Assembly (NCBI GenBank): GCA_019637395.1
Contig: JAHBVR010000005.1
Span: 253,312-317,311 of the forward strand
From: Vulcanimicrobiota bacterium
Lineage (GTDB): Bacteria > Vulcanimicrobiota > Xenobia > Xenobiales > JADMJV01
Length of the DNA stretch: 64,000 nucleotides
Direction: 5' to 3'
How positions within the stretch are numbered: the stretch's first letter is position 1; each line of letters begins with the position of its first letter. The notes beneath the pieces were generated by a model. It was not told where the DNA came from and searched no databases. It saw only the letters and a list, made by a program, of their open reading frames with translations. The translations under genes and the position numbers were made by a program. This document shows, in pieces, positions 51,768-61,144 of this stretch.

Positions 51768-52820
51768 TCAGGGGATGGTGGGCAATTGCTTCAAATAGGC
51801 ATCGACCGATTGAATCAGCTCGGGTAGAGCATAGGGGCGGGCGCGCCAGGGAGTGACGCTGCCGGACACTTTGCTGCAAATCCAGACTTCAAGCACCGGC
51901 CGTGAGCTGCGAGTTTGCCAGCCGTGCGAGCTGAGCACGGTGCCACAGCAAAGCACCAGATCGTCGGTGTCGGTCCAGACCACTGTGCGCGAGCTTCCTC
52001 CACCATTCTGGAAGCGCGCCAATTCGGCCCGCACCTCCTGGTAGTTGGTCTTGAACTTCTGCCACTCCGGCCGGCGCATGTAGATTTCAGCGTTCCGGCT
52101 GCTGCCTTCGATCGAAAGAAAAACGTAGCCTTCGGTGCTGATTCCCAAGGTCAGGCCGCCATCGCTGCCCAGGATGCTGTTGCCCTTGGCGTCGCTGCGC
52201 AGACGGCGAGCCGGCCGGGAGGCTACCTGAGGGGTTTGCACCGCAGGCCTGGCCTGCTGTAAGTATTCTTGGGCTTTGGCGGAGTCGCCCGTGGCGCGGT
52301 AGCAGCGCGAGAGTAATATCTTCAGATCGCCGTCGTACTGGCTGATGCCCAGACGGCGGAAGAGCTTGAGGGCTTTCTCCGCATTCGCGATGGCTTGTTG
52401 ATATTTTTTCTGTTTTTGAGCCAGCCGGGCGGATTTAAATGCTGCCAGGCCACTGGATTTGAGTCCGGTTAATTCCTGCTGGACACGCTGGCGCTCGGTG
52501 GCGCCCAGAGTCTTGACTTTGCTGAGAGCCCTGAGCTCCGCGACCGGTGCGGAACCCAGCTTCGACTCGCTAACCGCCAGCAAGGTGCGGGCCTTGAGAT
52601 TTTTGGCCGGGTCGGCCTTGGTGTCTTCCACCGCCAGCAGGGCCGCCGCGGAAGCCTCCTGATAGCGCCTGCCCTGATAGTGGGCTTCGGCCTGTTCCAG
52701 ATAGCTCTGGACGGCCACCGAAGCGGTTGGCGTTGGCTGGCTGGCCGGGCTGCCGCTGCAGCCCGGCAGCCCGATCGTCGTGATCAACAGACCAATCCAG
52801 AGCGCCCCCCCCATTCTCAT
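51768..52820 (-). CDS. TPR-containing lipoprotein
   Basis: About 350 residues from ATG at 52820. The signal peptide ends in a lipobox LPGC (about residue 21 being the lipidated Cys), followed by a Ser/Pro/Thr linker. The first half contains TPR-like helices (YLEQAEAHYQGRRYQEASAAALLAVEDT; AIANAEKALKLFRRLG). The second half is a beta domain with GLTLGISTEGYVFLSIEG and DTDDLVLCCG, not recognised. Probably an outer- or inner-membrane lipoprotein. Start choice (TTG at 52838 is possible) is uncertain. Confidence 0.68.
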   Translation of the reverse strand: MRMGGALWIGLLITTIGLPGCSGSPASQPTPTASVAVQSYLEQAEAHYQGRRYQEASAAALLAVEDTKADPAKNLKARTLLAVSESKLGSAPVAELRALSKVKTLGATERQRVQQELTGLKSSGLAAFKSARLAQKQKKYQQAIANAEKALKLFRRLGISQYDGDLKILLSRCYRATGDSAKAQEYLQQARPAVQTPQVASRPARRLRSDAKGNSILGSDGGLTLGISTEGYVFLSIEGSSRNAEIYMRRPEWQKFKTNYQEVRAELARFQNGGGSSRTVVWTDTDDLVLCCGTVLSSHGWQTRSSRPVLEVWICSKVSGSVTPWRARPYALPELIQSVDAYLKQLPTIP

Positions 52821-52867
52821 GGTGCGAGGTTCGCCCAATCTATCGAGAGGCCTCCAGGCTGTGTGCT

Positions 52868-53929
52868 CTAGCTGAGAGTTTGCCCCATTTCCGCTTCCGG
52901 CTCCTGTTTGGGGTCGACGCCGGCGGGAATTTCCCCGGCGGAGCGGGTGTAGCCGTAGCCGATCCAGTCCTGCTTATAGTGATAGTTGGTGAGCGGCTGG
53001 TTGGGGTCGGCATTGGCCACGCGGTTGCCCTGGGCGTCCAGTCCCAGATAGCGCGGCATGTGGATGTCCTTGCCTTCGTTCTGGATGATCATTTTGGTAT
53101 GGACGGAACCGTTGGGGAAGTGCTGGGCCCCTTGAGCCAGTCCGGCGGGTCCCTCGGTGAGGGTGGCCTGGCCTTTGTCGTTGGGCCAGGGGTCGATTTC
53201 GGTGCCGTTGGCGTAGGCCTGCCAGTGGCCGCCGGCTTTGGGGTCTTTGGCGTCGGCGAACATGTGGAGTTCCATATTGGGCATTTTGCCGCCCATCAGT
53301 TTGCTGGCGTTGCCGACCAGGCGGCCCATTTCGTCAGGGCTGGTGCCGTTGTTGGTGCTGACGCCTCTGCTGCTGGCCATCACCTGGGCCATGACCTGCA
53401 TGTCGGCGGGGCTGGCGTTGCCGTCGCGAATGCGGCGCAGAGCGGCGGCATCGTCCTTGTCGAGCGGGTGGTTGCCGAACATTTCTTTGCGGTCGGAGCT
53501 GTTCTGGTTGAGGATACCCTCGGCTAGCTTTTGGGAGGACTCTGGATCGGCCATGGTGATGCCGGCCACCAGCGCGGTGGGTCCGCAGGATTGGCCGTCG
53601 ATGCCGCCGTGGGCGCCGTCCAGCTGAGTAATGTTCTGCACGAAGGCTTGGCGGTTGGCCGGGTCCTGAAGGGTCTTGAAGTCGGTGTTTTGCTTGCGCG
53701 CGGCATTGGCTTTGACGGCGTCTTCGGCCTGGTCCTGGTGGGTCAGGGCGACCAGGCCGGTGCCGCCTTCTTTCAGGTCGGGAGCGGCGGCGGGCTGTTG
53801 CTCGCCCAGGACTTTATTGGCCTTGGCCTGCACGAATTGGGCCACGCTGCCAGCGGTTTCACTGGCCTTCTGGCTGACGGCGCTAACTTTGTTGAGGGCG
53901 GCGCTGCCCAGGCTTTTTAAAGTATCCAT
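52868..53929 (-). CDS. Predicted papain-like cysteine protease, unknown family
   Basis: A 353-residue protein with no classical signal peptide. The N-terminal 45 residues form an amphipathic Ala/Lys/Ser helix (LKSLGSAALNKVSAVSQKASETAG). Cys115 lies in GIDGQSCGPTALVAGI, His235 in AGGHWQAYANGTEIDPWPND and Asp246 just after it. This Cys-His-Asp order and the SCGPTA helix start are typical of papain-fold/C39-like peptidases. A long helical insert separates Cys and His. The lead may be an export signal for an unconventional secretion route; this is an inference. The gene is isolated between the lipoprotein and a divergent hydrolase. Confidence 0.6.
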   Translation of the reverse strand: MDTLKSLGSAALNKVSAVSQKASETAGSVAQFVQAKANKVLGEQQPAAAPDLKEGGTGLVALTHQDQAEDAVKANAARKQNTDFKTLQDPANRQAFVQNITQLDGAHGGIDGQSCGPTALVAGITMADPESSQKLAEGILNQNSSDRKEMFGNHPLDKDDAAALRRIRDGNASPADMQVMAQVMASSRGVSTNNGTSPDEMGRLVGNASKLMGGKMPNMELHMFADAKDPKAGGHWQAYANGTEIDPWPNDKGQATLTEGPAGLAQGAQHFPNGSVHTKMIIQNEGKDIHMPRYLGLDAQGNRVANADPNQPLTNYHYKQDWIGYGYTRSAGEIPAGVDPKQEPEAEMGQTLS

Positions 53930-54051
53930 GCCGCTACTCTAAACCGGCGGCCTAATTTGAGCCTTATCCTGAAGGAACGATTGTTGCTGGTTTGTTAAAA
54001 CAAAAAGTCGGTCCAGGGGGAGACGAGTTGGGGCTTGAAGCCCTGGGCCTG

Positions 54052-54972
54052 ATGAATAAGTTTAAATTTGCTCTGGCTCTTTTACTGACGGGGACGGCTC
54101 TGGCCGACTCCTGGGCACCCAAGAAGGGGCATCGGCAGGTTCCGATCTGGCCAGCTCATTCGCCGATTCTGGCGGAAGGTATACGCAAGCTGGAGGATAG
54201 GGAAATTTCGGCCAGTAAGGCGGTTACCAACGTCTCCAATCCGACCTATACGGTCTATTCGCCCAAAACCAATCCGTCGGGCACCTGCATCGTGGTCTTT
54301 CCCGGTGGTGGGCATCTGGTGTTGGCGATGGGTATTGAGGGGACCGAGATCGCCGATTGGCTGAATCAATCGGGCATTACCTGCGTGTTGGTTAAATATC
54401 GTGTTCCCTACTCCGGTTGCTACTACGACAGCCAGACCAACAAGCACGTGACTCCTAAGGTTCCGATGGCTTTGCAAGACGCGCAGCGGACCATTTCTCT
54501 CCTTCGCGAGCATGCTCGGGAATATCGCATCGACCCGAATAAGATTGGGGTGATGGGTTTCTCGGCGGGGGGGAACGTGGCCGTGCTGGCCAGCACCAAC
54601 GGTTTGAAGCGTTCCTATAAGGCCCGGGACGCGACCGACCAGATCAGTTGTCGTCCGGATTTCGCCATCCCCGTCTACCCGGGACATATGACGATGCGCC
54701 ACAAGAACGTCGATTCGCGAGCTCTGAATACCGACATCGTGATTTCCCCAAGCATTCCGCCCACGATGTTGGTGCACGCTCAGGATGATCCGGTCGACCC
54801 GGTACATTATTCCGAGATTTACGCGGCGGCCTTGAAGAAGGCCGGGATTCCGGTGAAGCTCAAGCTCTACAAGCACGGGGGCCACGCCTTCGGAGTCAGG
54901 AAGCAGGGGGCGGATTCCGATGGCTGGACTCAGGATGTGCTGGCCTGGCTGAAGCAGATCAAAATTCTGTAG
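54052..54972 (+). CDS. Secreted alpha/beta hydrolase (BD-FAE/esterase-like)
   Basis: About 306 residues with a signal peptide (MNKFKFALALLLTGTALA). The alpha/beta hydrolase core has the oxyanion segment VVFPGGGH, nucleophile Ser171 in GFSAGG, acid Asp in HAQDDPVDP and His in KHGGHAFG. The pattern matches the acetyl-xylan esterase/BD-FAE group acting on acylated sugars or similar. The ATG has no strong SD. Convergent with the SGNH gene (stop codons adjacent). Confidence 0.85.
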   Translation: MNKFKFALALLLTGTALADSWAPKKGHRQVPIWPAHSPILAEGIRKLEDREISASKAVTNVSNPTYTVYSPKTNPSGTCIVVFPGGGHLVLAMGIEGTEIADWLNQSGITCVLVKYRVPYSGCYYDSQTNKHVTPKVPMALQDAQRTISLLREHAREYRIDPNKIGVMGFSAGGNVAVLASTNGLKRSYKARDATDQISCRPDFAIPVYPGHMTMRHKNVDSRALNTDIVISPSIPPTMLVHAQDDPVDPVHYSEIYAAALKKAGIPVKLKLYKHGGHAFGVRKQGADSDGWTQDVLAWLKQIKIL

Positions 54973-56028
54973 CTATTTGCTCGCCCAAGTCTTGGGACAT
55001 TCGCGAGCAACCAGAGCGGCGAAGGCCTGGTTTCCCAGAGGGCTCAGGTGGCCATCGTGGGGCAGCAGATACTCCGGATGACCTTGGAGTAGCTCGCGGG
55101 TCGAATAGAAAGGTACTCGGCTGCGTGCACACAGCCAGGCAAAATACTTTCCAATTCGTTCTTGCTCAACGCTCCAATACGCGTCTCGATTCTCGGCCGT
55201 ATCCATGTAGACCACATCCACGGTGCAACCGGCCGCTCGCGCGCGCGTCACCAGGTCTTGGAACAAAAGCGCGTAAAAGTAACCCTGGCGCTGAAAGCGC
55301 TCTTCCCGGACGGCCTCATTGGCGGGCGGCTGAAAACCCCCATCCGCTTTGTCTTTGCGCCCCAACATCGCTACCAGACGGTAAGCATAACTGGTGGTGA
55401 ACCAATTGCCGCGAGGCGTGCGCGCCTCCGGTGAATGCATCGCGGAGCGGACCTCGTCGACATAGTCCGGCTTGAATTCCATGGGCTGCAACTGCTCCTG
55501 GGGGCTTCGGACCTGTTCGATATCCTGAAAATCGTTGGCGAAGGGACAGAGAATTAAGTGACGGGGCTTGAGAATATCGAAGTAGAGACGGAAAAGGGTG
55601 TACTGCTGGTAAATGCTGTCACCCTGGCGGGCCATATTGTAGACTTTCCATCCATACTTCCGCCTGAGGATATCCACGGCGGAATCGGCCAGTTCCACAC
55701 CATGACCGTAAAGAAACGAGTCCCCAAAGACCAGGATATCGCTGGCACAGTCCCGAGGATTGCGCAATCCTCGCTCATCGGTGTCGTTCGACCACGCATA
55801 TCCGTTGACCATACAGCGGGTATGTCGATTTGGCCACATAAACTGAATTGAGTGGAGCGGATCAAGGAAGTAAATGCCGCCACGTTCGATCGAATAACTG
55901 CGGAACAGTTCCGTACTGACTCGGGGGCCTAAATAGGGCGCGGTCAGTCGCAGCAGCAGTTCCAGCAGTCCCCAGGTAAACAAGACCGCCAGGGCCAATC
56001 GCCTGGCCTTGCCTTTCCAAGCAATCAT
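54973..56028 (-). CDS. SGNH/GDSL-type hydrolase-like protein, membrane-anchored
   Basis: A 351-residue protein with an N-terminal membrane helix (about 10-27) and an extracytoplasmic SGNH domain. Block I is VFGDSFLYGHG (Ser nucleophile) and block V is PHDGHLSPLGNQA (Asp-x-x-His). Blocks II/III are weak (YNMARQGDSIYQQY; FANDFQDI with an Asn). Similar proteins O-acetylate or deacetylate glycans. Substrate unknown. Confidence 0.8.
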   Translation of the reverse strand: MIAWKGKARRLALAVLFTWGLLELLLRLTAPYLGPRVSTELFRSYSIERGGIYFLDPLHSIQFMWPNRHTRCMVNGYAWSNDTDERGLRNPRDCASDILVFGDSFLYGHGVELADSAVDILRRKYGWKVYNMARQGDSIYQQYTLFRLYFDILKPRHLILCPFANDFQDIEQVRSPQEQLQPMEFKPDYVDEVRSAMHSPEARTPRGNWFTTSYAYRLVAMLGRKDKADGGFQPPANEAVREERFQRQGYFYALLFQDLVTRARAAGCTVDVVYMDTAENRDAYWSVEQERIGKYFAWLCARSRVPFYSTRELLQGHPEYLLPHDGHLSPLGNQAFAALVARECPKTWASK

Positions 56029-56187
56029 ACAGGCGTTCGTTAGCCGCGGTCGGCCAGGCTCACTTCACTGCTGGTAGACATGTCCAACTCCTCCAACATC
56101 CTGAATTTTCGGCTTCCGCCCTGCGCTAAAGGCTCCTGCCGACCCAGGCCGAGGATGACTCCGGCCCTTGGGAACGAACGCGGCGGG

Positions 56188-58866
56188 GTGAAAGTCTTGT
56201 TCGTTTTACTGCTGCTGACGCTGCCGCTGTGGGCGGAATCGGATCGGGAGAAAAAAGCGCGAGTGGTCTTGGATGCGGTTCTGGAGATGTCGGAGCAGCG
56301 GGCTATGCAGTTCGGAAACTATCGAGAGGCGCTGGCCATGCTGCGCTTCCACGGCAAGGTGAAGCCGGGTCATGAAACGCACTTTCATCGCCTGGAGGGG
56401 TTGGTGCTGTTGGAAGCGGGACGTTACTTCGAGGCAGAACAGGCCTGCCGCGAGTGGCAGGCCGCCGATCCGATCGCTCAGACGGTGCTGCGCTCTCTGG
56501 CGCTGGCGCTGAGTTCGCGGCCGGATGAGTTGAAGACCGAGCTGGCCAGGCTGGACGGCCACAAGCTCGGTCCCCTTTTTCGCTTTCTGCGCGGCAGTTT
56601 GCGCTTTCATTTGGACTGGCTGGCGGGGGAGCCGGGCGATGTGGCCGCGCGCTTTCGCTCTAATCTGGCCGAGCTGAAGGACTACCGTAGCGACAGGGAG
56701 CGGACCACTGGCGAGCCCTGGTTGCTGGAGCAAGGGCTCAAGCTTTGGGAAGGACCGATGCTGACGCTGATTCATACCGAAAATCAGGACGCGACGGCGC
56801 GCCAGACTTTGATCGACGTTTACTTCGACGGCCAGCGAAGGCTGCAGGACCTGGCCCAGAAGAATCTGGGCCCGAAGACGCTCAATCCGGAATTCAACTT
56901 TATGGTGATTGAGAACCTGCTCACCACCTATGAGGACTTTCTGGCTTACCTGTGGTTTGATCGCTCGGTCCAGCAACAGCAGGCGCTGGAAAGACTGCTG
57001 GGCGACCTGGATGCGACGCTGACGCGCAGTTCTCAGACCTTCCTGGCGGACGAGAAGAAGCTATCGGGTATGGTTGAGCCACTGGTGACAGGGGTGACTT
57101 TTGAGGGCGAGGCCTACCCGCTCGGATTGGCCCAGTTCGAGTTGCGCAACGGCACGGTGGCTCGCCAGCTGGCGCGCTTTCAGACCATTCAATTGCGTTC
57201 GTTGTGGAACCTGACCGAGGGCAAGCTGGAGCGAGCCAGCGCCGTCCGTGCCCAGGAACTGCTGGCCAAGGCCATCAGCGAGCAGCAACGGCTGGGTTTC
57301 CACGGAGGCTATTTGGGACTGGAGGATGCTCGCTGGGATCAGTTGGAGCTGCTGCTGCGCCAGCAGGAAGAGAGCTGGCAGAGCCGGGTGGAGACGCTGA
57401 CCGGAGTGCTCGAACACGAAGCCCGGCAGCACCAGTATCCGCCGGCCCAGGTGGCGGCGTTGACCATGAGGGCGCGGGCCGTTTTGAGTCTGGGACAGCT
57501 GGAACGGGCGGAAGATCTGGTGGATCAGGCGGTGGCTCTCCACGAGCAAGGCATACTGGGTTTCCAGTTATCGGCTGCCGCGCTGGTGGAAAAGCGCCGG
57601 CGCAACGCGCGTCTTTATCGGCTGCAGAGCGAGATCAAGCTGCGCCGGGGCGACCCGGAGGGGGCGCTGGCCGGGGTGGAACGCGAGCGCCAGGCCCGGC
57701 TTGAGTTGGAGAGGGGCCTGCCGCCGGATCTGTCCAGCCAGTTAGCTCGTCGCGAAGCGCTGGAGGCCGAGCTGCGTACTCCTGGAGCGGATGTTCAACT
57801 GCTGGGTTCCCTGAAGGAGAGTGACTGGGCCGGCGTGGCCGCCCGGGCGGTGCGGCCTCGGCTCAGTAGTCTGACGCAACTGCGCGCTCTGCTGCCCCCG
57901 TCGACCAGCGTGGCGGTGTATCTGCCGCTGGAGCGGGAGCTGTGCGTAGTGGTGGTACGGCCGTCGGAGGCGACTTCGCTTAGGGTTCCGGTGAGCGCCA
58001 AGGAGCTGGAACGTGAGGTTCGCCAGTTCAGGGCGCTGGTGGTCGATCCGCTGCACGGCGATCAAGCCCTGCGGAAGCCGGCTCGGCAGCTCCACGACTG
58101 GCTGGTGGCTCCTCTCCATCTGGCCGAGGGCGAGACGCTGGCAGTGGTTGCTCAGGGCTCTTTGAACTATTTGCCCTTCGCCGCCCTGGTGAACGAAGAG
58201 GGCGAATACTTAGGGCGCTCCAGGGTATGCGTCAATCTGGCCGGGGTGGGCGATATCATGCAGTTGAGCCAGCCGCGGCCGCCGGCCGGGGAGCGATTGC
58301 TGGCGCTGGCCAATCCGGACGGCACCCTGCCGGCTGCCGAGGACGAAGTAGCGGCCATCGCCCCGCTCTTTCCTCAACCCGAAGTCTTCGTGCGCGGGCG
58401 GGCCACCCGCTCGAGTCTGCATTGGGAAACGCCTCCCAGCGTGATGCACGTGGCCACTCACGGCAACCTGGACAGCGGCCATCCCCGGGCCAGTTATCTG
58501 ACCCTGGCCGGCCAGGGGGAGGCGGCCAAGCTGCGCGTGGCCGACATCTACGATCTGTCTCTGAAGGGAACCGAACTGGTGGTGCTGTCGGCCTGCGAGA
58601 CGGCCCTGGGCGAGTGGGAGCCGGGCAGCGAGATCACCAGTCTGGCCGATGCCTTTCAGGTGGCCGGCAGCCGCAGCGTGATGGCCAGCCTGTGGCCTGT
58701 GGAGGACCGCAGCACGGCCGAGCTGATGGCGGCTGTCTATCGGAACCGCCTGGAACGAGGTCTGGGCAAGTCGCTGCAACTGGCTCAGGTACAGCTGATG
58801 GACAAGCCGGCCACGGCCCACCCGTTCTTCTGGGCGCCTTTCATCTTGCTGGGGGACTTTCGCTGA
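56188..58866 (+). CDS. Secreted TPR protein with C-terminal CHAT (caspase-like) protease domain
   Basis: About 892 residues from GTG at 56188 (ATG at 56155 or 56080 are alternatives). The signal peptide is VKVLFVLLLLTLPLWA. Residues 15-560 are helical repeats. Residues about 600-890 are a CHAT domain: His758 in MHVATHGNL and Cys803 in VLSACETALGE form the dyad, with ASLWPVEDRSTAELM and the terminal FFWAPFILLGDFR. CHAT proteins are usually cytoplasmic; export of this one would be unusual. Substrates are unknown. Confidence 0.87.
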   Translation: MKVLFVLLLLTLPLWAESDREKKARVVLDAVLEMSEQRAMQFGNYREALAMLRFHGKVKPGHETHFHRLEGLVLLEAGRYFEAEQACREWQAADPIAQTVLRSLALALSSRPDELKTELARLDGHKLGPLFRFLRGSLRFHLDWLAGEPGDVAARFRSNLAELKDYRSDRERTTGEPWLLEQGLKLWEGPMLTLIHTENQDATARQTLIDVYFDGQRRLQDLAQKNLGPKTLNPEFNFMVIENLLTTYEDFLAYLWFDRSVQQQQALERLLGDLDATLTRSSQTFLADEKKLSGMVEPLVTGVTFEGEAYPLGLAQFELRNGTVARQLARFQTIQLRSLWNLTEGKLERASAVRAQELLAKAISEQQRLGFHGGYLGLEDARWDQLELLLRQQEESWQSRVETLTGVLEHEARQHQYPPAQVAALTMRARAVLSLGQLERAEDLVDQAVALHEQGILGFQLSAAALVEKRRRNARLYRLQSEIKLRRGDPEGALAGVERERQARLELERGLPPDLSSQLARREALEAELRTPGADVQLLGSLKESDWAGVAARAVRPRLSSLTQLRALLPPSTSVAVYLPLERELCVVVVRPSEATSLRVPVSAKELEREVRQFRALVVDPLHGDQALRKPARQLHDWLVAPLHLAEGETLAVVAQGSLNYLPFAALVNEEGEYLGRSRVCVNLAGVGDIMQLSQPRPPAGERLLALANPDGTLPAAEDEVAAIAPLFPQPEVFVRGRATRSSLHWETPPSVMHVATHGNLDSGHPRASYLTLAGQGEAAKLRVADIYDLSLKGTELVVLSACETALGEWEPGSEITSLADAFQVAGSRSVMASLWPVEDRSTAELMAAVYRNRLERGLGKSLQLAQVQLMDKPATAHPFFWAPFILLGDFR

Positions 58867-58885
58867 AGCCAGCCGGTAAGCATTG

Positions 58886-61051
58886 TCAGGTCGTTGGCGG
58901 AAAAGCCAGAAGGCGGAGTGCACTTGCCGTGAGCAGGAGCAGGCTGGTCAGCATGGCCAGCACAGCCCCTGAGGGGCTGAAGTGCCCGGTTGCCGCCAGC
59001 CACAGCGCGATAAAGTTATAGCTGAAGGCCAACCAGGCGGTTTGGCAAAGAACGCGCCGGTACTGCCGGGCGTATCGGATGCAGCTGATGAGGCCGCGCA
59101 GATCACCGTCCATCAGACAAAAATCCGCGGAAGCGAGCGAATTGGTCCGTCCCAGACGGCAGGATACGCTGGCCCGCGCGAAGGCCAGCGTATCGTTTAA
59201 GCCGTCGCCCACAAAGAGCGAGCATCCCTGGATGAGTGCGGCCTTGTCGTGGGGTGAGAGATTGCCCCGGTAGAGAATTTTTTGCGGCCAGCGGGCGCAC
59301 AGAGCATCTCCAGCCCCCTCGGCCGGATCGCCGGAGAGAATCTGGAGTTGCTTCACTCTCGGAAACAGCTGAAAAAGCTCCTGGAGGCATTCCATGGCCA
59401 CTGCATTAAAGGATTGCCGGGTAATGAGATGGCCCACCAGGCGGCCGTTCAAAGCCACCTGGGGGTAGTGGCTTTGAACGGCGGGCGGGTTGAGGCCCAC
59501 TTGCCGGTACACAAAGGCGGGCCGACCGACGCAAAGAACATCGCCTCCCATCGGGTCTTCGGCGCGGACACCCTGGCCGGGGGTGGTGACCACTTCCAGT
59601 TCCACGGAGGCGGGCGCCAGACCAGCGCGTAGATCGGCCAGACCCAGCAGCACCGGGTGCTGAGAGAAGCGCGCCAGACTGGCCAATAATTGACGCGCTC
59701 TCGTCTCCGTGCTTGCGCAGCTGCTTCGGAAGAAAGAGTCCACTGCTTCCAGGGTTCCGGTCTTGTCCAGATAAATCTGATCCACTCCGGATAAATCCAA
59801 TAAAGCCTCCGAGCGGGAGATTATGATCCCGCGCCGGGACAGCGCCAGATGGGCCATTTGCTTGCTCAGTGGCAGTATGCTGGCAAAGAGGCAGGGACAA
59901 AATATCAGGATCCCGATGGCAAACGCTTCGGCCGCCAACCTCAGATCACCGCTCTGGACCCATTGCGAGGCGGCCAGGCAGGAGGCGCCGGCCAGGGCGA
60001 CCAGAGTGAGGGCCCGCTCGAGGGTCAGGAGCAAACCCGAGTAGCGGTGAGGACGCCCTTTGGAGAGCAGGGCCGATTCTGCCCAGCCGTCCAGCATGCG
60101 CGATCCGAGAGGTTGGCTTACCAGCAGCTCCAGCTCGGACCGAGCGATACTGCCGGCGAAGAGAGCCGCTCCTCGTTCTAGAGGAAGATCGCTGGCTTCC
60201 CCGTTCAGCAGGTGCGAATTGATCAGAGCTTTCGGTGATTCCAGGCAGCCATCGAAAATCACCGTCTCTCCAGCCTCAAAGCGGACTCTGTCGCGGCGGC
60301 GAATGGCCGCCGCCTCCCGCTGAATCCAGCGGTCCTGGGAGTAGACCATGACCCGGTCCTGGCCATATTCCATTTGGGTCAGCAACTGGCCGGCTAAATA
60401 GCTGCTCAGCCTGGCCTCGAGAATCTTGGCAAGCAGCAGCACCAGCAAAATCATGGCCGCTGAATCGACATAGGTTTGGCTGGAACCAGCCGCCAGGTTG
60501 TGCAACGAGAGGCTTACAGCCGACAGAGCGCCCAGGCCGATGAACAGATCCAGGGTGATGAGTCGGCTGCCGCCTAAGGCTCGTAACCCGGCTCGCACGA
60601 AGGGCAGGCAACCGATGAGTATGGCCGGCGTACCCATCGCCGTCGAGAGGCAGGCCAGCAGGTAGGCCTCCGACTGCTCCAGGCCGCCGAGATAGGCGGA
60701 AAAGGAGAGCATCGAGCTCCACATGGCCAGGAAAGCGACGATGGAAAACAGGCCAGGGGAGATGGCGCGAGTGTGCTCTTGCTCCAAATCCTGGCGAAAG
60801 CTCTGGACCCACCCGTCGGGTTGACGCTTGATGCCGAAGCCCATCTGAGTCACGGCCATTCGGATCTTGCCGTCGAGGGCCTCCGGCTCGGCGGAGTCGA
60901 CCTCCACCGTAAGCAGTTTGGTGGTGAAGTTGATCTCCGCGCCGCCCACTCCGGCGAGCTTCAAAACCCGGGAGCAGACTGTCTTGGAACAGGTCGTACA
61001 CCACATCCCGCTGATGAAATAGATGAAGAAGGCGGGCCCGGAACAGGACAT
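58886..61051 (-). CDS. P1B-type copper-transporting ATPase, CcoI/FixI-like
   Basis: A 721-residue protein; ATG at 61051 (AAAGGTG upstream) is chosen because longer frames cross the divergent promoter. The HMA metal-binding domain has GMWCTTC (Cys18, Cys21). Membrane motif C-P-C is at 385-387, phospho-Asp429 in DKTGTLE and the hinge GDGLNDTLAF. The TGES actuator loop reads NGEAS and the HP locus SQHP. Location next to ccoN/ccoO points to the CcoI/FixI role: supplying copper for the CuB centre of cbb3 oxidase, rather than detoxification. Divergent from the globin gene across 93 bases containing a palindrome. Confidence 0.86.
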   Translation of the reverse strand: MSCSGPAFFIYFISGMWCTTCSKTVCSRVLKLAGVGGAEINFTTKLLTVEVDSAEPEALDGKIRMAVTQMGFGIKRQPDGWVQSFRQDLEQEHTRAISPGLFSIVAFLAMWSSMLSFSAYLGGLEQSEAYLLACLSTAMGTPAILIGCLPFVRAGLRALGGSRLITLDLFIGLGALSAVSLSLHNLAAGSSQTYVDSAAMILLVLLLAKILEARLSSYLAGQLLTQMEYGQDRVMVYSQDRWIQREAAAIRRRDRVRFEAGETVIFDGCLESPKALINSHLLNGEASDLPLERGAALFAGSIARSELELLVSQPLGSRMLDGWAESALLSKGRPHRYSGLLLTLERALTLVALAGASCLAASQWVQSGDLRLAAEAFAIGILIFCPCLFASILPLSKQMAHLALSRRGIIISRSEALLDLSGVDQIYLDKTGTLEAVDSFFRSSCASTETRARQLLASLARFSQHPVLLGLADLRAGLAPASVELEVVTTPGQGVRAEDPMGGDVLCVGRPAFVYRQVGLNPPAVQSHYPQVALNGRLVGHLITRQSFNAVAMECLQELFQLFPRVKQLQILSGDPAEGAGDALCARWPQKILYRGNLSPHDKAALIQGCSLFVGDGLNDTLAFARASVSCRLGRTNSLASADFCLMDGDLRGLISCIRYARQYRRVLCQTAWLAFSYNFIALWLAATGHFSPSGAVLAMLTSLLLLTASALRLLAFPPTT

Positions 61052-61109
61052 CCGCAAGCACCTTTCTTGCCCACTTGACAGAGTTTCTTTGAATGGGCTA
61101 ATTCTAAAT

Positions 61110-61125
61110 AGGACATATAAGTCCT
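61110..61125. promoter_or_regulatory. Palindromic operator candidate between the copper ATPase and globin-oxidase genes
   Basis: AGGAC (61110-61114), ATATAA, GTCCT (61121-61125): perfect 5-bp arms around an AT-rich centre. A further half-site-like GTCCT follows at 61136-61140 next to the globin start. TTGACA at 61075-61080 is the best -35 on the plus strand but no clean -10 could be fixed. The arrangement would allow a dimeric regulator to control both transcripts. Confidence 0.5.
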
Positions 61126-61144
61126 GTTTGGAGAAGTCCTTCCC

